A DNA stretch of 64,000 nt from Halobaculum halobium (GCF_030127145.1 NZ_CP126158.1:1302001-1366000); one strand, 5' to 3'. Positions 15,736 through 24,627 are shown, counted from the first letter of the stretch. Translations and numbers: made by a program. Notes: a model not told the origin generated them from the letters alone.

Positions 15736-16458
15736 ATGAACCAGGATAGCACCGTCCAAACGGGGATCTCGCGGCGAACTGCGCTCCGACGTGGCGCCGT
15801 CGCGTCGCTGCTGTTGGGACTAGGGGTCCCAGCAGCGACGGGACAGGTCTCCGCGGCGACCAAACCGGAGCTGATCGAAGCGATGGCCTCGCAGGCCGGC
15901 TTGAGCAAGGCTGACGCCAAGAAGGCGCTCGACGGCATCATCGACGCGACGACGAAGGCACTGAAGAAGGGCGACCGCATCTCGCTGATCGGCTTCGGAT
16001 CGTTCAGCATCAGCAAGCGCTCCGCCCGGACCGGCCGCAATCCACAGACCGGCAAAGAGATCCAGATCGCCGCGAAGAGCGTCGTGCAGTTCGATCCGAG
16101 CGACGAACTCGCGGCCGCACTCGATCTGATCCCGGGAGCGGGGGACGTCCGTCGCCTCGGGCGGAGTCAACGGAGCCGACGGACCCGCGGAGAGGTGATC
16201 GACGCCGATCGGCTGGCGCGTGAGGCGGGGCTCACGAAGGGGAGCGCCGAACGGTGTCTCGACGCGTTCAACGACGTGACCACGGAGGCACTCAAGAAGG
16301 GCGACCGCATCTCGCTGATCGGCTTCGGATCGTTCAGCATCAGCAAGCGCTCCGCCCGGACCGGCCGCAATCCACAGACCGGCGACGCGGTCGGCAGCGC
16401 CGGGCGGAAAGACGTGCGGTTCAAAGCCGGCGCCGAGTTGTCGAAGGCGGTCAACTGA
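15736..16458 (+). CDS. Tat-exported protein with two tandem HU-family DNA-binding domains
   Basis: A 240-residue protein. Residues 1-40 form a twin-arginine signal: SRRTALRRG, then the hydrophobic VASLLLGLGVPAA, with a likely cleavage after VSA; no lipobox cysteine is present. Two HU/IHF domains follow, about 41-130 and 151-240, joined by a basic linker (RRLGRSQRSRRTRGE). Each has the HU helical hairpin and the DNA-clasping arm GFGSFSISKRSARTGRNPQ, which matches the bacterial HU signature including the R-N-P tip. Bacterial HU is a cytoplasmic nucleoid protein of about 90 residues. Export, duplication and presence in a haloarchaeon are all unusual. Binding of extracellular DNA is a reasonable inference, not shown. 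Confidence 0.9.
   Translation: MNQDSTVQTGISRRTALRRGAVASLLLGLGVPAATGQVSAATKPELIEAMASQAGLSKADAKKALDGIIDATTKALKKGDRISLIGFGSFSISKRSARTGRNPQTGKEIQIAAKSVVQFDPSDELAAALDLIPGAGDVRRLGRSQRSRRTRGEVIDADRLAREAGLTKGSAERCLDAFNDVTTEALKKGDRISLIGFGSFSISKRSARTGRNPQTGDAVGSAGRKDVRFKAGAELSKAVN
15964..16053 (+). repeat. 90-base direct repeat, copy 1, within the HU-domain gene
   Basis: Identical to 16294-16383, offset by 330 bases. It encodes the beta-arm half of HU domain 1. Flanking parts of the two domains differ strongly in DNA and protein, so identity is confined to this block. Confidence 0.9.
16294..16383 (+). repeat. 90-base direct repeat, copy 2, within the HU-domain gene
   Basis: Second copy of the block at 15964-16053, covering the KKGDRISLIGFG to NPQTG part of HU domain 2. 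Perfect identity here beside diverged flanks suggests recent gene conversion between the domains. Confidence 0.9.
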
Positions 16459-16578
16459 ACGTCGCCGACGGCTGCGCGAAGTATCTCACGCCGACGACTG
16501 CTTGACGGCCGTCTGCCTGCGATTGGCCGACTGCCCCTCGTTCGCGACGAGTCGTGAAGAACTACCGTGCGGCGGGAG

Positions 16579-17256
16579 CTACCGTGAGAACGCCCGCAAC
16601 ACGCCCTGTCCGTCCGTGCCGCCGACGTCGGGGAGCGTCGCGCGCTCGGGGTGGGGCATCAGGACGGCGACCGTCTCGCGGGCGCCGAGTACGCCCGCGA
16701 CGTTAGCGGTCGAGCCGTTCGGGTTCGCCTCCTCGGTGACGGCGCCGTCGGTGTCACAGTAGCGAAACAGCACGCGGTCCTCGTCCTCAAGCGTCGCCAG
16801 CCGGTCCTCGCGGATCTCGAAGCGCCCCTCGCCGTGGGCGATCGGCACCTCGATCACGTCGCCCTCGTCGTAGGCGGCGGTCCAGGGCGTGTCCGCACGC
16901 TCGACGCGCAGGTGGACGTGCTCGCACTGGAAGCGCGCCGAGCGGTTCGTCGTGAACGCGCCGTCGGTGAGGCCAGCCTCACAGCCGATCTGGGCGCCGT
17001 TGCAGACGCCGAGTACGGGCGTTCCCGACTCGGCCGCCTCGCGGACCGCCGCCATGATCGGCTGACGGGCGGCCATCGCGCCGGCGCGGAGGTAGTCGCC
17101 GTAGGAGAAGCCGCCGGGGACGACGATCCCGTCGGTGTCGGCGGGGAGTCCGTCCTCGTGCCAGACGCGCTCGGCGTCGACGCCGAGGTGCGCGAGCGCG
17201 CGGACGGCGTCGCGGTCGCAGTTCGAGCCGCCGAACTGGACGACTGCGACGGTCAT
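16579..17256 (-). CDS. purQ: phosphoribosylformylglycinamidine synthase subunit PurQ
   Basis: The glutamine amidotransferase subunit of FGAM synthase, 225 residues. It supplies ammonia from glutamine to PurL in step four of purine synthesis. It opens MTVAVVQFGGSNCDRDAV. The nucleophile cysteine lies in VLGVCNGAQIGCEAGLT, and the triad histidine and glutamate lie in LMPHPERA. The gene overlaps purS by four bases (ATGA type), so the pair is translated together. purL is not in the window. Confidence 0.97.
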   Translation of the reverse strand: MTVAVVQFGGSNCDRDAVRALAHLGVDAERVWHEDGLPADTDGIVVPGGFSYGDYLRAGAMAARQPIMAAVREAAESGTPVLGVCNGAQIGCEAGLTDGAFTTNRSARFQCEHVHLRVERADTPWTAAYDEGDVIEVPIAHGEGRFEIREDRLATLEDEDRVLFRYCDTDGAVTEEANPNGSTANVAGVLGARETVAVLMPHPERATLPDVGGTDGQGVLRAFSR

Positions 17257-17507
17257 TCGCGTTCCTCGACCGCCACCTCGTAGTCGTGGATGGTCGGGTT
17301 CGCGAGCAGCCGGTCGGCCATCTCGCCGGCGCGCTCGCCCGCCTCGTCGGCGTCGGCGGCCTCCACGTCGATCTCGAAGCGGTCGGTAGAGCGCAGGTCC
17401 TCCAGCTCGAAGCCGAGCCGTTCGAGCGCCCGCTGTGTCGTCTCAGCCTCCGGGTCGAGCACGCCGTGCTTCAGGCGAACCGTCACCGTGGCGGTGTAGC
17501 CGGTCAT
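17253..17507 (-). CDS. purS: phosphoribosylformylglycinamidine synthase subunit PurS
   Basis: An 84-residue structural subunit that bridges PurL and PurQ. It reads MTGYTATVTVRLKHGVLDPE, then GFELEDLRSTDRFEIDVEA and a C-terminal ANPTIHDYEVAVEE, as in other PurS proteins. ATG 17507 gives the standard length; the longer open frame upstream is not family-like. It is first in the purS-purQ operon and divergent from purU. Confidence 0.96.
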   Translation of the reverse strand: MTGYTATVTVRLKHGVLDPEAETTQRALERLGFELEDLRSTDRFEIDVEAADADEAGERAGEMADRLLANPTIHDYEVAVEERE

Positions 17508-17628
17508 CGATCGACTCTGCGAGTTCATGCGCAAAATCCGTTTCGGGACGGATTCGATATCCACGTTCGTGGGTGGCAGTCGTCGCGTAGAGCGACACCG
17601 GTTTACTCGCGGGCGGAAAAGCGCGGGT

Positions 17629-18555
17629 ATGTCTGCGGCCGACCGTCCGAATCCGAGGCGCTGGGACACCGAGATCGTCGTCGTCGGGGACGACGCGACG
17701 GGACTGGTCGCCCGCGTCACCTCGCTGCTGTTCGAGCGCGGATGCAACATCGAGGATCTCGACCAAGACGTCCGCGACGGCGTGTTCCGGATGCGCCTGC
17801 ACGCCGACACCGACGGGATGGTGTGCAAGCCCGCGACCCTGGAGGAGGACTTACGTGACCTGGGAGCCGAACTGGGCGTCGACATCCGGGTTCGCCTCGC
17901 CGACGCGGAGGCGGCGCGCAAGGTGGCACTGCTCGTGACGAAAGAGGACCACGCGCCGCGCGCGGTGCTGGAGGCGTGCGAGGACGGCACACTGGACGCC
18001 GAAGTGCCGGTGATGATCGGCAATCACGGGACGCTCCGGTCGCTCGCCGACGAGTACGACGTGCCGTTCGTCGACGTCGGCGACGACGGCGGCTCCCACG
18101 ACGAGCGCGAACTGCTGCGCGTGCTCGACGAACACGACGTTGACTGTCTGGTGCTCGCGCGCTTCATGCGCATCCTCTCGCCGGAGGTCGTCTTCCGCTA
18201 CGAGGGGCGAATCATCAACGTCCACCCGTCGCTGCTGCCGGCGTACCCCGGCGCGGAGGCGTACCGGCAGGCCGTCGAGGGGGGCGCGCGCGTCCACGGC
18301 GCCACCGCCCACTACGTCACGACCGACCTCGATCAGGGCCCGATCATCGCCCAGCGGGCGTTCCCGGTCGCACCCGACGATGGCCCCGAGGACCTGAAGG
18401 GGCGCGGTCAGCCGCTGGAGGCTGAGGCGCTCGTCGCCGGGCTCCAGGCCCACCTCGACGATGCGGTCGTGGTGCGGCGCGGGCGGACCCACTTCCGCGA
18501 GGGCGTCGACCCCGACGCCTACGATCTGGGCGGCGTCGCCGCGTTCTCCGAGTGA
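17629..18555 (+). CDS. purU: formyltetrahydrofolate deformylase (ACT plus formyltransferase fold)
   Basis: A 308-residue protein. An N-terminal ACT domain (about 10-95: IVVVGDDATGLVARVTSLLFERGCNIEDLDQDV) precedes a formyltransferase-like domain. Catalytic-type residues sit in INVHPSLLPAYPGAEAYRQA, HGATAHYVTTDLDQGPIIAQ. This order defines PurU, which hydrolyses 10-formyltetrahydrofolate to formate and tetrahydrofolate. The formate could feed other formate users, such as the formate dehydrogenase in this window; that link is inference. PurN-type transformylase activity is an alternative, but PurN lacks the ACT domain. The start is ATG 17629. Confidence 0.88.
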   Translation: MSAADRPNPRRWDTEIVVVGDDATGLVARVTSLLFERGCNIEDLDQDVRDGVFRMRLHADTDGMVCKPATLEEDLRDLGAELGVDIRVRLADAEAARKVALLVTKEDHAPRAVLEACEDGTLDAEVPVMIGNHGTLRSLADEYDVPFVDVGDDGGSHDERELLRVLDEHDVDCLVLARFMRILSPEVVFRYEGRIINVHPSLLPAYPGAEAYRQAVEGGARVHGATAHYVTTDLDQGPIIAQRAFPVAPDDGPEDLKGRGQPLEAEALVAGLQAHLDDAVVVRRGRTHFREGVDPDAYDLGGVAAFSE

Positions 18556-18611
18556 GCGACCGAGTGGCCGCCGGCACCGTTTAGCGACTCCGGTCCAATC
18601 ACCCGATATCC

Positions 18612-18758
18612 ATGCCGGGCCGCACCGGAGCGTCGGGAACCGCCGACCTCATTCTGACGCTGTTTCTGCTGTTCGTGGCCGTCGTCGCGCTGGCGCTGTT
18701 GGTGTACTACACGACCGACCTGCTCGCCTCGTTGCCCGACCCGCTGGCCGCTGTTTGA
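18612..18758 (+). CDS. 48-residue single-helix membrane protein
   Basis: A very short gene from ATG 18612 to TGA 18756-18758. The sequence begins MPGRTGASGTADLILTLFLL and has one long hydrophobic helix (about 12-33), then YYTTDLLASLPDPLAAV. A TATA-like GTTTAGC sits about 22 bases before the start. The pattern of short polar head, one helix and short tail is common among haloarchaeal micro-proteins. No function is assigned. Confidence 0.6.
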   Translation: MPGRTGASGTADLILTLFLLFVAVVALALLVYYTTDLLASLPDPLAAV

Positions 18759-18800
18759 GGGTGAGCGCCGGCGTCGGTGGCCGGAGAGACGGTCGCGCCC

Positions 18801-19820
18801 TCAGAGGTCCCGGACCGCCTCGACCGCGTCGGCGACGGGCGGGGCGTCGAACCAGTCGGTCCCGGTGTAGGCGTTCGTCCCCGCGGCGTACATGTCGGCG
18901 ATCCGCTCGACGACGACAGGCTCGAGCGCGGGGGGGTCCGCGGAGCACAGGGCCTTCCAGTCGGCGACCCCCTCCTCGTCGGCGCGCGCCTTCGCCTCGC
19001 CCACGGCCTCGACCCAGTCCGGCGCGATCCGCTTGTAGTGTTGGCGGACGACTTCCTTGGAGACCTCTTGGCCGTCGTAGGCGAAGCGGTTCTCGTCGAA
19101 CGTTCCGACCACGTCGGCGACGCGCACCTCGCCGTCGGCGTACACGCACTCGATCTTGCCGTCCTCGTGGACGAATCCCGCCTCGGCCGCGCGCTCGGTG
19201 ACCAGTTCGTTCACCTCGCGAGCGAGCGACTCCAACTCCGACAGCGGCGCCGCGCCGGCGATCCGATCGGCCTCCTCGGCCCGGAGGTACCGGTCCTGCT
19301 CCTCGTACTTCGTGGAGAACTCCACAACCGGCTCGGGCAGGTCGACGGCGCCAGCGGGCCAGCCGTCGCGGTCGAGACCCACGTCGCGGGGGGCCGCCCG
19401 CGAGCGGAGGCTGGAGCCAACGGGGACGGTGTTGCGGAAGACGATCTCCAGGGGGACGACGTAGCCGGCGGCTCGGCGGGCCTCCGCGTGGAAGGCGTCG
19501 TAGTCGTAGGCGCCGTCCGAGAACGGGAGATCGGGCACGGTCGCCAGGTCGATGGCGAGCTCGCGCGGCGCCTCCGCGACCGCCGACAGCGATTCGGCGT
19601 CCGGACCGACACCGCGGTAGTGCGTCGGGACGCCGGCGTCCTCCAGCAGCTCGAAGTTGAACGCGCCCATCGTGCAGAGGCTCGCGCCCTTGCCCGGGAT
19701 CGGGTCGGGCATCTTCCCCCAGTCGAACACGGAGTAGTCGTCGGTGAAGGCGAACCGGCCGGCGCCGAGTTCCTCGCCGGTCGGGTCGCGCTCGACGACG
19801 AACTCCTTGACGCTCGTCAT
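18801..19820 (-). CDS. purC: phosphoribosylaminoimidazole-succinocarboxamide synthase
   Basis: A 339-residue SAICAR synthetase, which joins CAIR and aspartate with ATP in purine synthesis. Motifs visible are [24 protein letters not shown] near the N-terminus, [20 protein letters not shown] for substrate binding, and [22 protein letters not shown] with [11 protein letters not shown]. It is longer than bacterial PurC (about 240), as usual in haloarchaea. ATG 19820 ([12 protein letters not shown]) gives the correct N-terminus; a much longer frame upstream is a shadow of the next gene. Confidence 0.94.
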   Translation of the reverse strand: MTSVKEFVVERDPTGEELGAGRFAFTDDYSVFDWGKMPDPIPGKGASLCTMGAFNFELLEDAGVPTHYRGVGPDAESLSAVAEAPRELAIDLATVPDLPFSDGAYDYDAFHAEARRAAGYVVPLEIVFRNTVPVGSSLRSRAAPRDVGLDRDGWPAGAVDLPEPVVEFSTKYEEQDRYLRAEEADRIAGAAPLSELESLAREVNELVTERAAEAGFVHEDGKIECVYADGEVRVADVVGTFDENRFAYDGQEVSKEVVRQHYKRIAPDWVEAVGEAKARADEEGVADWKALCSADPPALEPVVVERIADMYAAGTNAYTGTDWFDAPPVADAVEAVRDL

Positions 19821-19915
19821 GGTGGGGAGCGCGCGCGCCGAGGGGAAGAATCCTTCCACTTCCGTGTGTATCTCGGGGGAATCGACCCCATCGATATGCA
19901 AATTCGTGCTGTCGG

Positions 19916-21367
19916 TCAGCCGTCGGCGTCGCCGCCGACCGCGTCGTCCCTGTCCGGGACCACCGTCCCGGGGTTGAGCGTTCCGTTCGGGTCGAGCGCC
20001 TCCGTGACCGCCCGCATCGCCTCGACGGCTGCCTCGCCGTGCTCCGGTTCGAGGTAGCTCCGCTTGCCCGCGCCGATGCCGTGTTCTCCGGTGGCGGTGC
20101 CGCCCAGCTCCAGGGCGCGCTCGACCAGTTCGCCGTAGGCGGCCTCCGCGCGGGCGACCTCGTCGGGGTCGTCGGGGTCGCGGAGGACGAAGTAGTGGAG
20201 GTTGCCGTCGCCCGCGTGCCCGAAGCACGGGACGAAGAGGTCGTACTCGTCGGCCACGTCCTTCACCGCCCGGATCATCTCCGGGTACGAGCCGATAGGC
20301 ACCGTCACGTCTCCCGGCTGGCCCATCTCGCGGGCAGGGTCGTACGACTCCGCGGCGTAGGTGACGTCCTTGCGTGCCCGCCACAGCTCGTCCATGCGCT
20401 CGCCGCTCGCCATCTCGAACTGCTCGACGTCGTGGGCGTCGAAGACGGCGCGGCAGAAGTCGACCTCCTCGTCGATCCCGTGGTTCGCGTGGAACTCGAC
20501 GAACACCATCGGCCGCTCGGGAAGGGCGGCGTCGCTGTAGTCGTTGGCGAGCATCGCCGTCTCGGCGTCGAACAGTTCGATCTTCGCCACGTCGACGCCG
20601 GCGGTGACCGCGTCGGAGACGGCGGCGGTCGCGTCGTCGAGCGTCGGGAAGGTGGCCCGGCCGCCCCGGATCTGCTCGGGCCTCCCCGCGAGTTCGAGCG
20701 TCGCGCGCGTGACGATCCCGAGCGTTCCCTCGCTGCCGACGATCAGCTCCTTCAGGTTGTAGCCGGAGGACGACTTCGCGGCCTTCGATCCGACGGTGGT
20801 CACGGAGCCGTCCGCGAGCACGACTTCCAGTTCGAGCACCCAGTCGGCCACCTCGCCGTACTTCACCGTCCCCATTCCGGAGGCGTCGGTGGCGATCATC
20901 CCGCCGATCGTGGAGATGTCCCCCGAGGAGGGAAGCGGCGGGAAAAAGAGGCCGTGAGCCGCGACCGCCTCGTCCACATCGGCGCCGATCGCGCCCGGGC
21001 CCACGTCGACCTGCAGGTCGTCGGGCCGGATATCGTGGATCGCGTCCATGCGGGTCATGTCCATGCTGATCCCCGCGCGTGCCGGGACCGCGCCGTCCTC
21101 CAGTCCGGTTCCGGCGGCGTAGGCGGTCACGGGAACGCCGCGCTCGTCCGCGGCGGCGACGACGGCCGACACGTCCGCGGTCGACTCCGGGTAGACGACG
21201 GCGTCCGGGCGCACCGCGTCGGTCTCGTCGGTGCCGTAGTCGACGGCGTGCTCGTCGCGGTCGGAGTCGCCGTGGGACACCTCGCCGTCGAGTTCGAGGT
21301 CCGCGAGGAAACCGACCTCGTGGCGGGCCGGAGTCGGCAGTTCGCCCGTCCGGTTCTCGCGTGTCAT
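19916..21367 (-). CDS. FAD-linked oxidase, GlcD/D-lactate dehydrogenase type
   Basis: A 483-residue flavoprotein with an N-terminal PCMH FAD-binding domain ([21 protein letters not shown], then [15 protein letters not shown] and [17 protein letters not shown]) and a C-terminal FAD-oxidase domain. The latter includes the signature [15 protein letters not shown] and ends [12 protein letters not shown]. These enzymes oxidise 2-hydroxy acids such as D-lactate or glycolate; the exact substrate is open. No GlcE or GlcF partner is adjacent, so the electron acceptor is unknown. The start at ATG 21367 is preferred over a GTG two codons earlier. Confidence 0.9.
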   Translation of the reverse strand: MTRENRTGELPTPARHEVGFLADLELDGEVSHGDSDRDEHAVDYGTDETDAVRPDAVVYPESTADVSAVVAAADERGVPVTAYAAGTGLEDGAVPARAGISMDMTRMDAIHDIRPDDLQVDVGPGAIGADVDEAVAAHGLFFPPLPSSGDISTIGGMIATDASGMGTVKYGEVADWVLELEVVLADGSVTTVGSKAAKSSSGYNLKELIVGSEGTLGIVTRATLELAGRPEQIRGGRATFPTLDDATAAVSDAVTAGVDVAKIELFDAETAMLANDYSDAALPERPMVFVEFHANHGIDEEVDFCRAVFDAHDVEQFEMASGERMDELWRARKDVTYAAESYDPAREMGQPGDVTVPIGSYPEMIRAVKDVADEYDLFVPCFGHAGDGNLHYFVLRDPDDPDEVARAEAAYGELVERALELGGTATGEHGIGAGKRSYLEPEHGEAAVEAMRAVTEALDPNGTLNPGTVVPDRDDAVGGDADG

Positions 21368-21499
21368 TACCACACTCGCGTTCCCGAGCGGGCATCAACG
21401 CGTCGGTGCGAGCGCTCCCCCCTCACCCGTCCGACCGGCGAACAGGGGCGAGGGATGACTCGCCGCTACGTTTACCACGATACCCGAGAGCGTTCGCGC

Positions 21500-22018
21500 A
21501 TGGCGACGCAGCCGAGGGCGGGCGAGATGCTGGTCGGCGCCTACCTCAAACTGATCGAGGAGTGCGAGGTCGTCGCGTACGGACAACACTCTCCGCTGGA
21601 GGGCGAACAGATGGAAGTCGACGTGATCGGGATCCAACCGAGCGGCGGACGGGAGGTCATCACCTGTGAGGTCGCGACCCACCTTCGGGGCCTCGGCTAC
21701 GGGACCGCCGCGGAGAACGGCGATCGGGTGGCGAAGAAGTTCACGCGCGCGGAGCGATACGTCGACCGCGTGTTCGACGCCGCCGACACGCATCGGTTCC
21801 AGTTCTGGAGCCCGAACGTCCCCCCGGCGTCCGAGGAGGCGCTCCGGGAGGTCGCGAGCGAGTTCGGAGCACGGAGCGGCTCCGAGCTCGAGTTGGTCGT
21901 CAACGGCGAGTACGCGGGCCGGGTCGAGGAGCTACGGGCGACGGCGTCCGCGACGTACGCCCAACGGAACGAACTCGCGTTCCGGTTCCTCCAGATCCTG
22001 GAGCACGTCCGAGACTGA
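21500..22018 (+). CDS. hypothetical protein, possibly nuclease-fold
   Basis: A 172-residue soluble protein from ATG 21500. The N-terminal half runs AYLKLIEECEVVAYGQHSPL, then EVDVIGIQPSGGREVITCEV. The spacing of acidic residues (E in helix one, D in VDVIGI, E in TCEV) recalls the PD-(D/E)xK nuclease fold, but the usual lysine after the glutamate is replaced by alanine (EVA). The C-terminal half is helical. I treat the nuclease idea as weak. It stands alone, divergent from the flavoenzyme and just before cofH. Confidence 0.65.
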   Translation: MATQPRAGEMLVGAYLKLIEECEVVAYGQHSPLEGEQMEVDVIGIQPSGGREVITCEVATHLRGLGYGTAAENGDRVAKKFTRAERYVDRVFDAADTHRFQFWSPNVPPASEEALREVASEFGARSGSELELVVNGEYAGRVEELRATASATYAQRNELAFRFLQILEHVRD

Positions 22019-22075
22019 CCGCTCGGGTGGCCGCGACCGGCCCGTTTTTCACGCCGTACCGACACCGATAGGACG

Positions 22076-23482
22076 ATGACGCGATCGTCAGCGGCGGACC
22101 TCGATCCCGACGATCTGGGGTTCGAGCACGTCCCCGAGACCGACCAGTCGTTCGAGAACGCGCTGGCGAAGGCGCGCGACGGGACGCGGCTGACGGTCGA
22201 CGACGCGGTCGAGTTGCTCACCACCGGAAGCGACGCCCCCGGCATCGACCGCCGGCGCAAGGAGGCGGTGCTGGAGGCGGCCGACCGCCGGCGCGCCGAG
22301 GTCGTCGGCGACGAGGTGACGTTCGTCGCGAACCTCAACAACAACGTCACCACCGCCTGCAACACGGGCTGTCTGTTCTGTAACTTCAAGGACACCGCGC
22401 ACCAGTTCGAGACCGACCACGGGGGCGGGCACGCAGGGTTTACCAAGACGCCGGCGGAGTCGCGCGAGGCCGTCGCCGGTGCCGTCGAGCGCGGCGTCTA
22501 CGAGGTCACGTCCGTCTCGGGACTCCACCCGGCGTTCGCGCTGAACGACGAGCACCACGAGATCCTCCGCGGGTACGACGACGCCGCCAGCGCGGTGAAC
22601 TACAAGCCGCCGGAGCGGTACGTCACCGACCCCGGTACCTACGTCGATCAGCTGGACGCGATGAGCGTCGACGGGGTCCACCTCCACTCGATGACCCCCG
22701 AGGAGGCGTACCACGCACGCCGCGGCACCGACTGGAACTACGAGGAAGTCTACTCGGAGCTGGCCGACGCCGGGCTCGACTCGGCGCCCGGAACCGCCGC
22801 CGAGATCCTCGTCGACGAGGTTCGCGACGTTATCTGCCCCGGGAAGATCGACTCTCAAGGGTGGATCGACGCGATGGAGGGAGCGATGGCCGCCGGCCTC
22901 GACACCACCGCGACGATCATGTACGGCCACGTCGACAACGAGATGCACCGCGCGATCCACCTGCAGCGCGTTCGCGACCTCCAGGACCGCACCGGCGGAA
23001 TCACGGAGTTCGTTCCCCTCTCGTTCGTCCACGAGCGCACGCCACTGTACGAGCACGGCGTCGTCTCGGGCGGCGCCAGCGACGCCGAGGACGAACTGCT
23101 GATCGCCGTCTCCAGGCTCTTCCTCGACAACGTCGAGAACATCCAGACTTCGTGGGTCAAGTACGGCGACGAGAAGGCGCTGAAGACGCTGTCGTGCGGC
23201 GCGAACGACTTCATGGGAACCATCCTCTCGGAGGAGATCACGAAGCGTGCGGGGGGCTCGTACGGCGAGTTCCGAAGCTTCGACGACTACGTGGACCTCG
23301 TCACCTCGGTCGGTCGGATCCCGGTCGAACGCTCGACGGACTACCGCGATCGCCGGCGAATCGACCCGGACGAGGGGCCGCCGTTCGGGCCGACGCTCGG
23401 TCCGAAGGCCGACGGGACGCCGCTGCTGTCCGAGCGCGAGCGCGCCGGACGCGCGGGGACGGACGCGGCCGCCGACGACTGA
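22076..23482 (+). CDS. cofH: FO synthase subunit 2 (CofH)
   Basis: A 468-residue radical SAM enzyme that adds tyrosine to the ribityl uracil precursor on the way to FO, the chromophore of coenzyme F420. The cluster motif CNTGCLFCNF is at about residues 98-107, within FVANLNNNVTTACNTGC. Segments VTSVSGLHPAF, SMTPEEAYHARR, TATIMYGHVD and LSFVHERTPLY are typical of CofH. The C-terminal tail is disordered. cofG is not within the window. Confidence 0.95.
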   Translation: MTRSSAADLDPDDLGFEHVPETDQSFENALAKARDGTRLTVDDAVELLTTGSDAPGIDRRRKEAVLEAADRRRAEVVGDEVTFVANLNNNVTTACNTGCLFCNFKDTAHQFETDHGGGHAGFTKTPAESREAVAGAVERGVYEVTSVSGLHPAFALNDEHHEILRGYDDAASAVNYKPPERYVTDPGTYVDQLDAMSVDGVHLHSMTPEEAYHARRGTDWNYEEVYSELADAGLDSAPGTAAEILVDEVRDVICPGKIDSQGWIDAMEGAMAAGLDTTATIMYGHVDNEMHRAIHLQRVRDLQDRTGGITEFVPLSFVHERTPLYEHGVVSGGASDAEDELLIAVSRLFLDNVENIQTSWVKYGDEKALKTLSCGANDFMGTILSEEITKRAGGSYGEFRSFDDYVDLVTSVGRIPVERSTDYRDRRRIDPDEGPPFGPTLGPKADGTPLLSERERAGRAGTDAAADD

Positions 23483-23641
23483 GCCGGCTCACTGGCCGAC
23501 CGCCTGCCCACGGTCGCACGCGGATCAGCCCGCTCACGCAGCTGGCCCGGCAGGGGCACGGGCGGAACGTTCGCGGTCGTCGCGGCCGTCGCTGTCGCGA
23601 GTGCGGTCGGACCGTACGCAACGAAGAGATGCGAACCGCGG

Positions 23642-24031
23642 CTAGTCCTTCCCGAACCGGATCCCGTCGTCCACGAGCCGGTAGTTGCGCTCGCGATCGA
23701 TCCGCTCGGCGAGCCAGTCCACCTCGTACACCTGTCCCGCCAGTTCGATGTAGAGGTCGCGCCACGCGATCGCGTAGATGGGCGACTGTCCCCACGCGCG
23801 CAGCTCCGGGACGAACTCGTCGTAGACCTCCGCGCGCTCCTCGGCGTACTCCAGGAAGTTGACGGCGACGGAGGCGGCGTCCGACTCGGTGTCGGCGTCG
23901 GCGAAGCCGTCCTCCAGCGCCTGTCGATAGCCGGCGACTGCACGGCGGATGTCCTGCTCTGCGGCGCCGTCGTCGTCGGGGAGCGATTCGAGCACGCCTC
24001 GCGGGATACCGAGATCCAGGTCCACATCCAT
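23642..24031 (-). CDS. conserved haloarchaeal hypothetical protein
   Basis: A 129-residue soluble protein with acidic helical content. It opens MDVDLDLGIPRGVLESLPDD and ends with WGQSPIYAIAWRDLYIELAG and EVDWLAERIDRERNYRLVDD. No known motif stands out. Compositional fit and a clean ATG at 24031 support it as real. Confidence 0.65.
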   Translation of the reverse strand: MDVDLDLGIPRGVLESLPDDDGAAEQDIRRAVAGYRQALEDGFADADTESDAASVAVNFLEYAEERAEVYDEFVPELRAWGQSPIYAIAWRDLYIELAGQVYEVDWLAERIDRERNYRLVDDGIRFGKD

Positions 24032-24107
24032 GTCACCGCCTTCGGCGGCCGCGAGTAAAGGCTTCCGTCAGTCGGCTCGAGCGATCGGACCGCCCGCGCT
24101 GATCGGT

Positions 24108-24175
24108 AGCTTTCGACGATCGGTGCTCTTCGACGATCGAAGCTTCTCGGCGATCGATACCCCTCGAAAATCGAC
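24108..24175. repeat. degenerate 17-base tandem repeat, four units
   Basis: Four consecutive 17-base units start at 24108, 24125, 24142 and 24159. The first three share a core like CTTCGACGATCG; the fourth has CCTCGAAAATCG. It lies in the gap upstream of the 23642-24031 gene, which is read leftward, so it could hold several copies of a protein-binding site. Confidence 0.55.
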
Positions 24176-24200
24176 ATCCCTTGCTGATCACCGCCTCAGC

Positions 24201-24365
24201 TCAGTCATCAGCCTTCTCGAGAAACCGCGACAGCGCCGCCGAACACGGTGCACACAGCAGCACCCGGAGATCCCCGTCGGGAGTGATCCCGTCGACGGCC
24301 GCGTACTCGTCGCCCGAGCGGATCGGGTCGCCGCAGCGGTCGCAGGCGTGCTCACGTCGCAGCAC
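24201..24365 (-). CDS. 54-residue zinc-finger protein
   Basis: A short gene from GTG 24365 to TGA 24201-24203. Residues include ACDRCGDPIRSGDEY near the start and LLCAPCSAALSRFLEK near the end: two CxxC pairs about 27 residues apart, so one zinc site. The GDPIRSGDEYA segment resembles a HNH- or LIM-like knuckle, but no nuclease residues follow. It is one of several such micro-proteins in the window. Confidence 0.55.
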   Translation of the reverse strand: MLRREHACDRCGDPIRSGDEYAAVDGITPDGDLRVLLCAPCSAALSRFLEKADD

Positions 24366-24409
24366 CGCTCACCGCCTCCTGCGGCGTCGACGACCGTCGA
24401 CGCATCGGG

Positions 24410-24595
24410 TCAGAGATATCCCAGGGTGCTGGCGACGAGTCCGATGACGAACAGCGCAACCGCCACCGCAGTCAACTCCATGCGCGTCGATCCTTCCCCG
24501 CCGGTGCCGCCGATGCGCAAGACGACCGCCAGCCCCACGAGCGCGACGATCAGCACGACGACGCTGTACACCGTGTTCAGGAGTGCCGAGACCAT
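24410..24595 (-). CDS. small two-helix membrane protein
   Basis: A 61-residue protein from ATG 24595 (MVSALLNTVYSVVVLIVALV). Two hydrophobic helices are separated by a short glycine-rich polar loop (RIGGTGGEGSTRME). A TATA-like box on the minus strand at 24619-24627 is centred 28 bases upstream of this ATG, which favours it over a GTG at 24607. Function unknown. Confidence 0.65.
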   Translation of the reverse strand: MVSALLNTVYSVVVLIVALVGLAVVLRIGGTGGEGSTRMELTAVAVALFVIGLVASTLGYL

Positions 24596-24618
24596 AATCT
24601 GCGCCACACCCTGACGAC

Positions 24619-24627
24619 TATTAAAAG
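24619..24627 (-). promoter_or_regulatory. TATA-like box of the two-helix membrane protein gene
   Basis: On the minus strand this reads CTTTTAATA, centred 28 bases before ATG 24595. This is the spacing for a leaderless transcript. Confidence 0.55.

Noticed and set aside
18801-21398. purC frame open through the flavoenzyme gene, suggesting a fusion
   Set aside because: The upstream part is arginine-rich and antisense-like; purC has its own ATG at 19820, and the flavoenzyme is clear in another frame.
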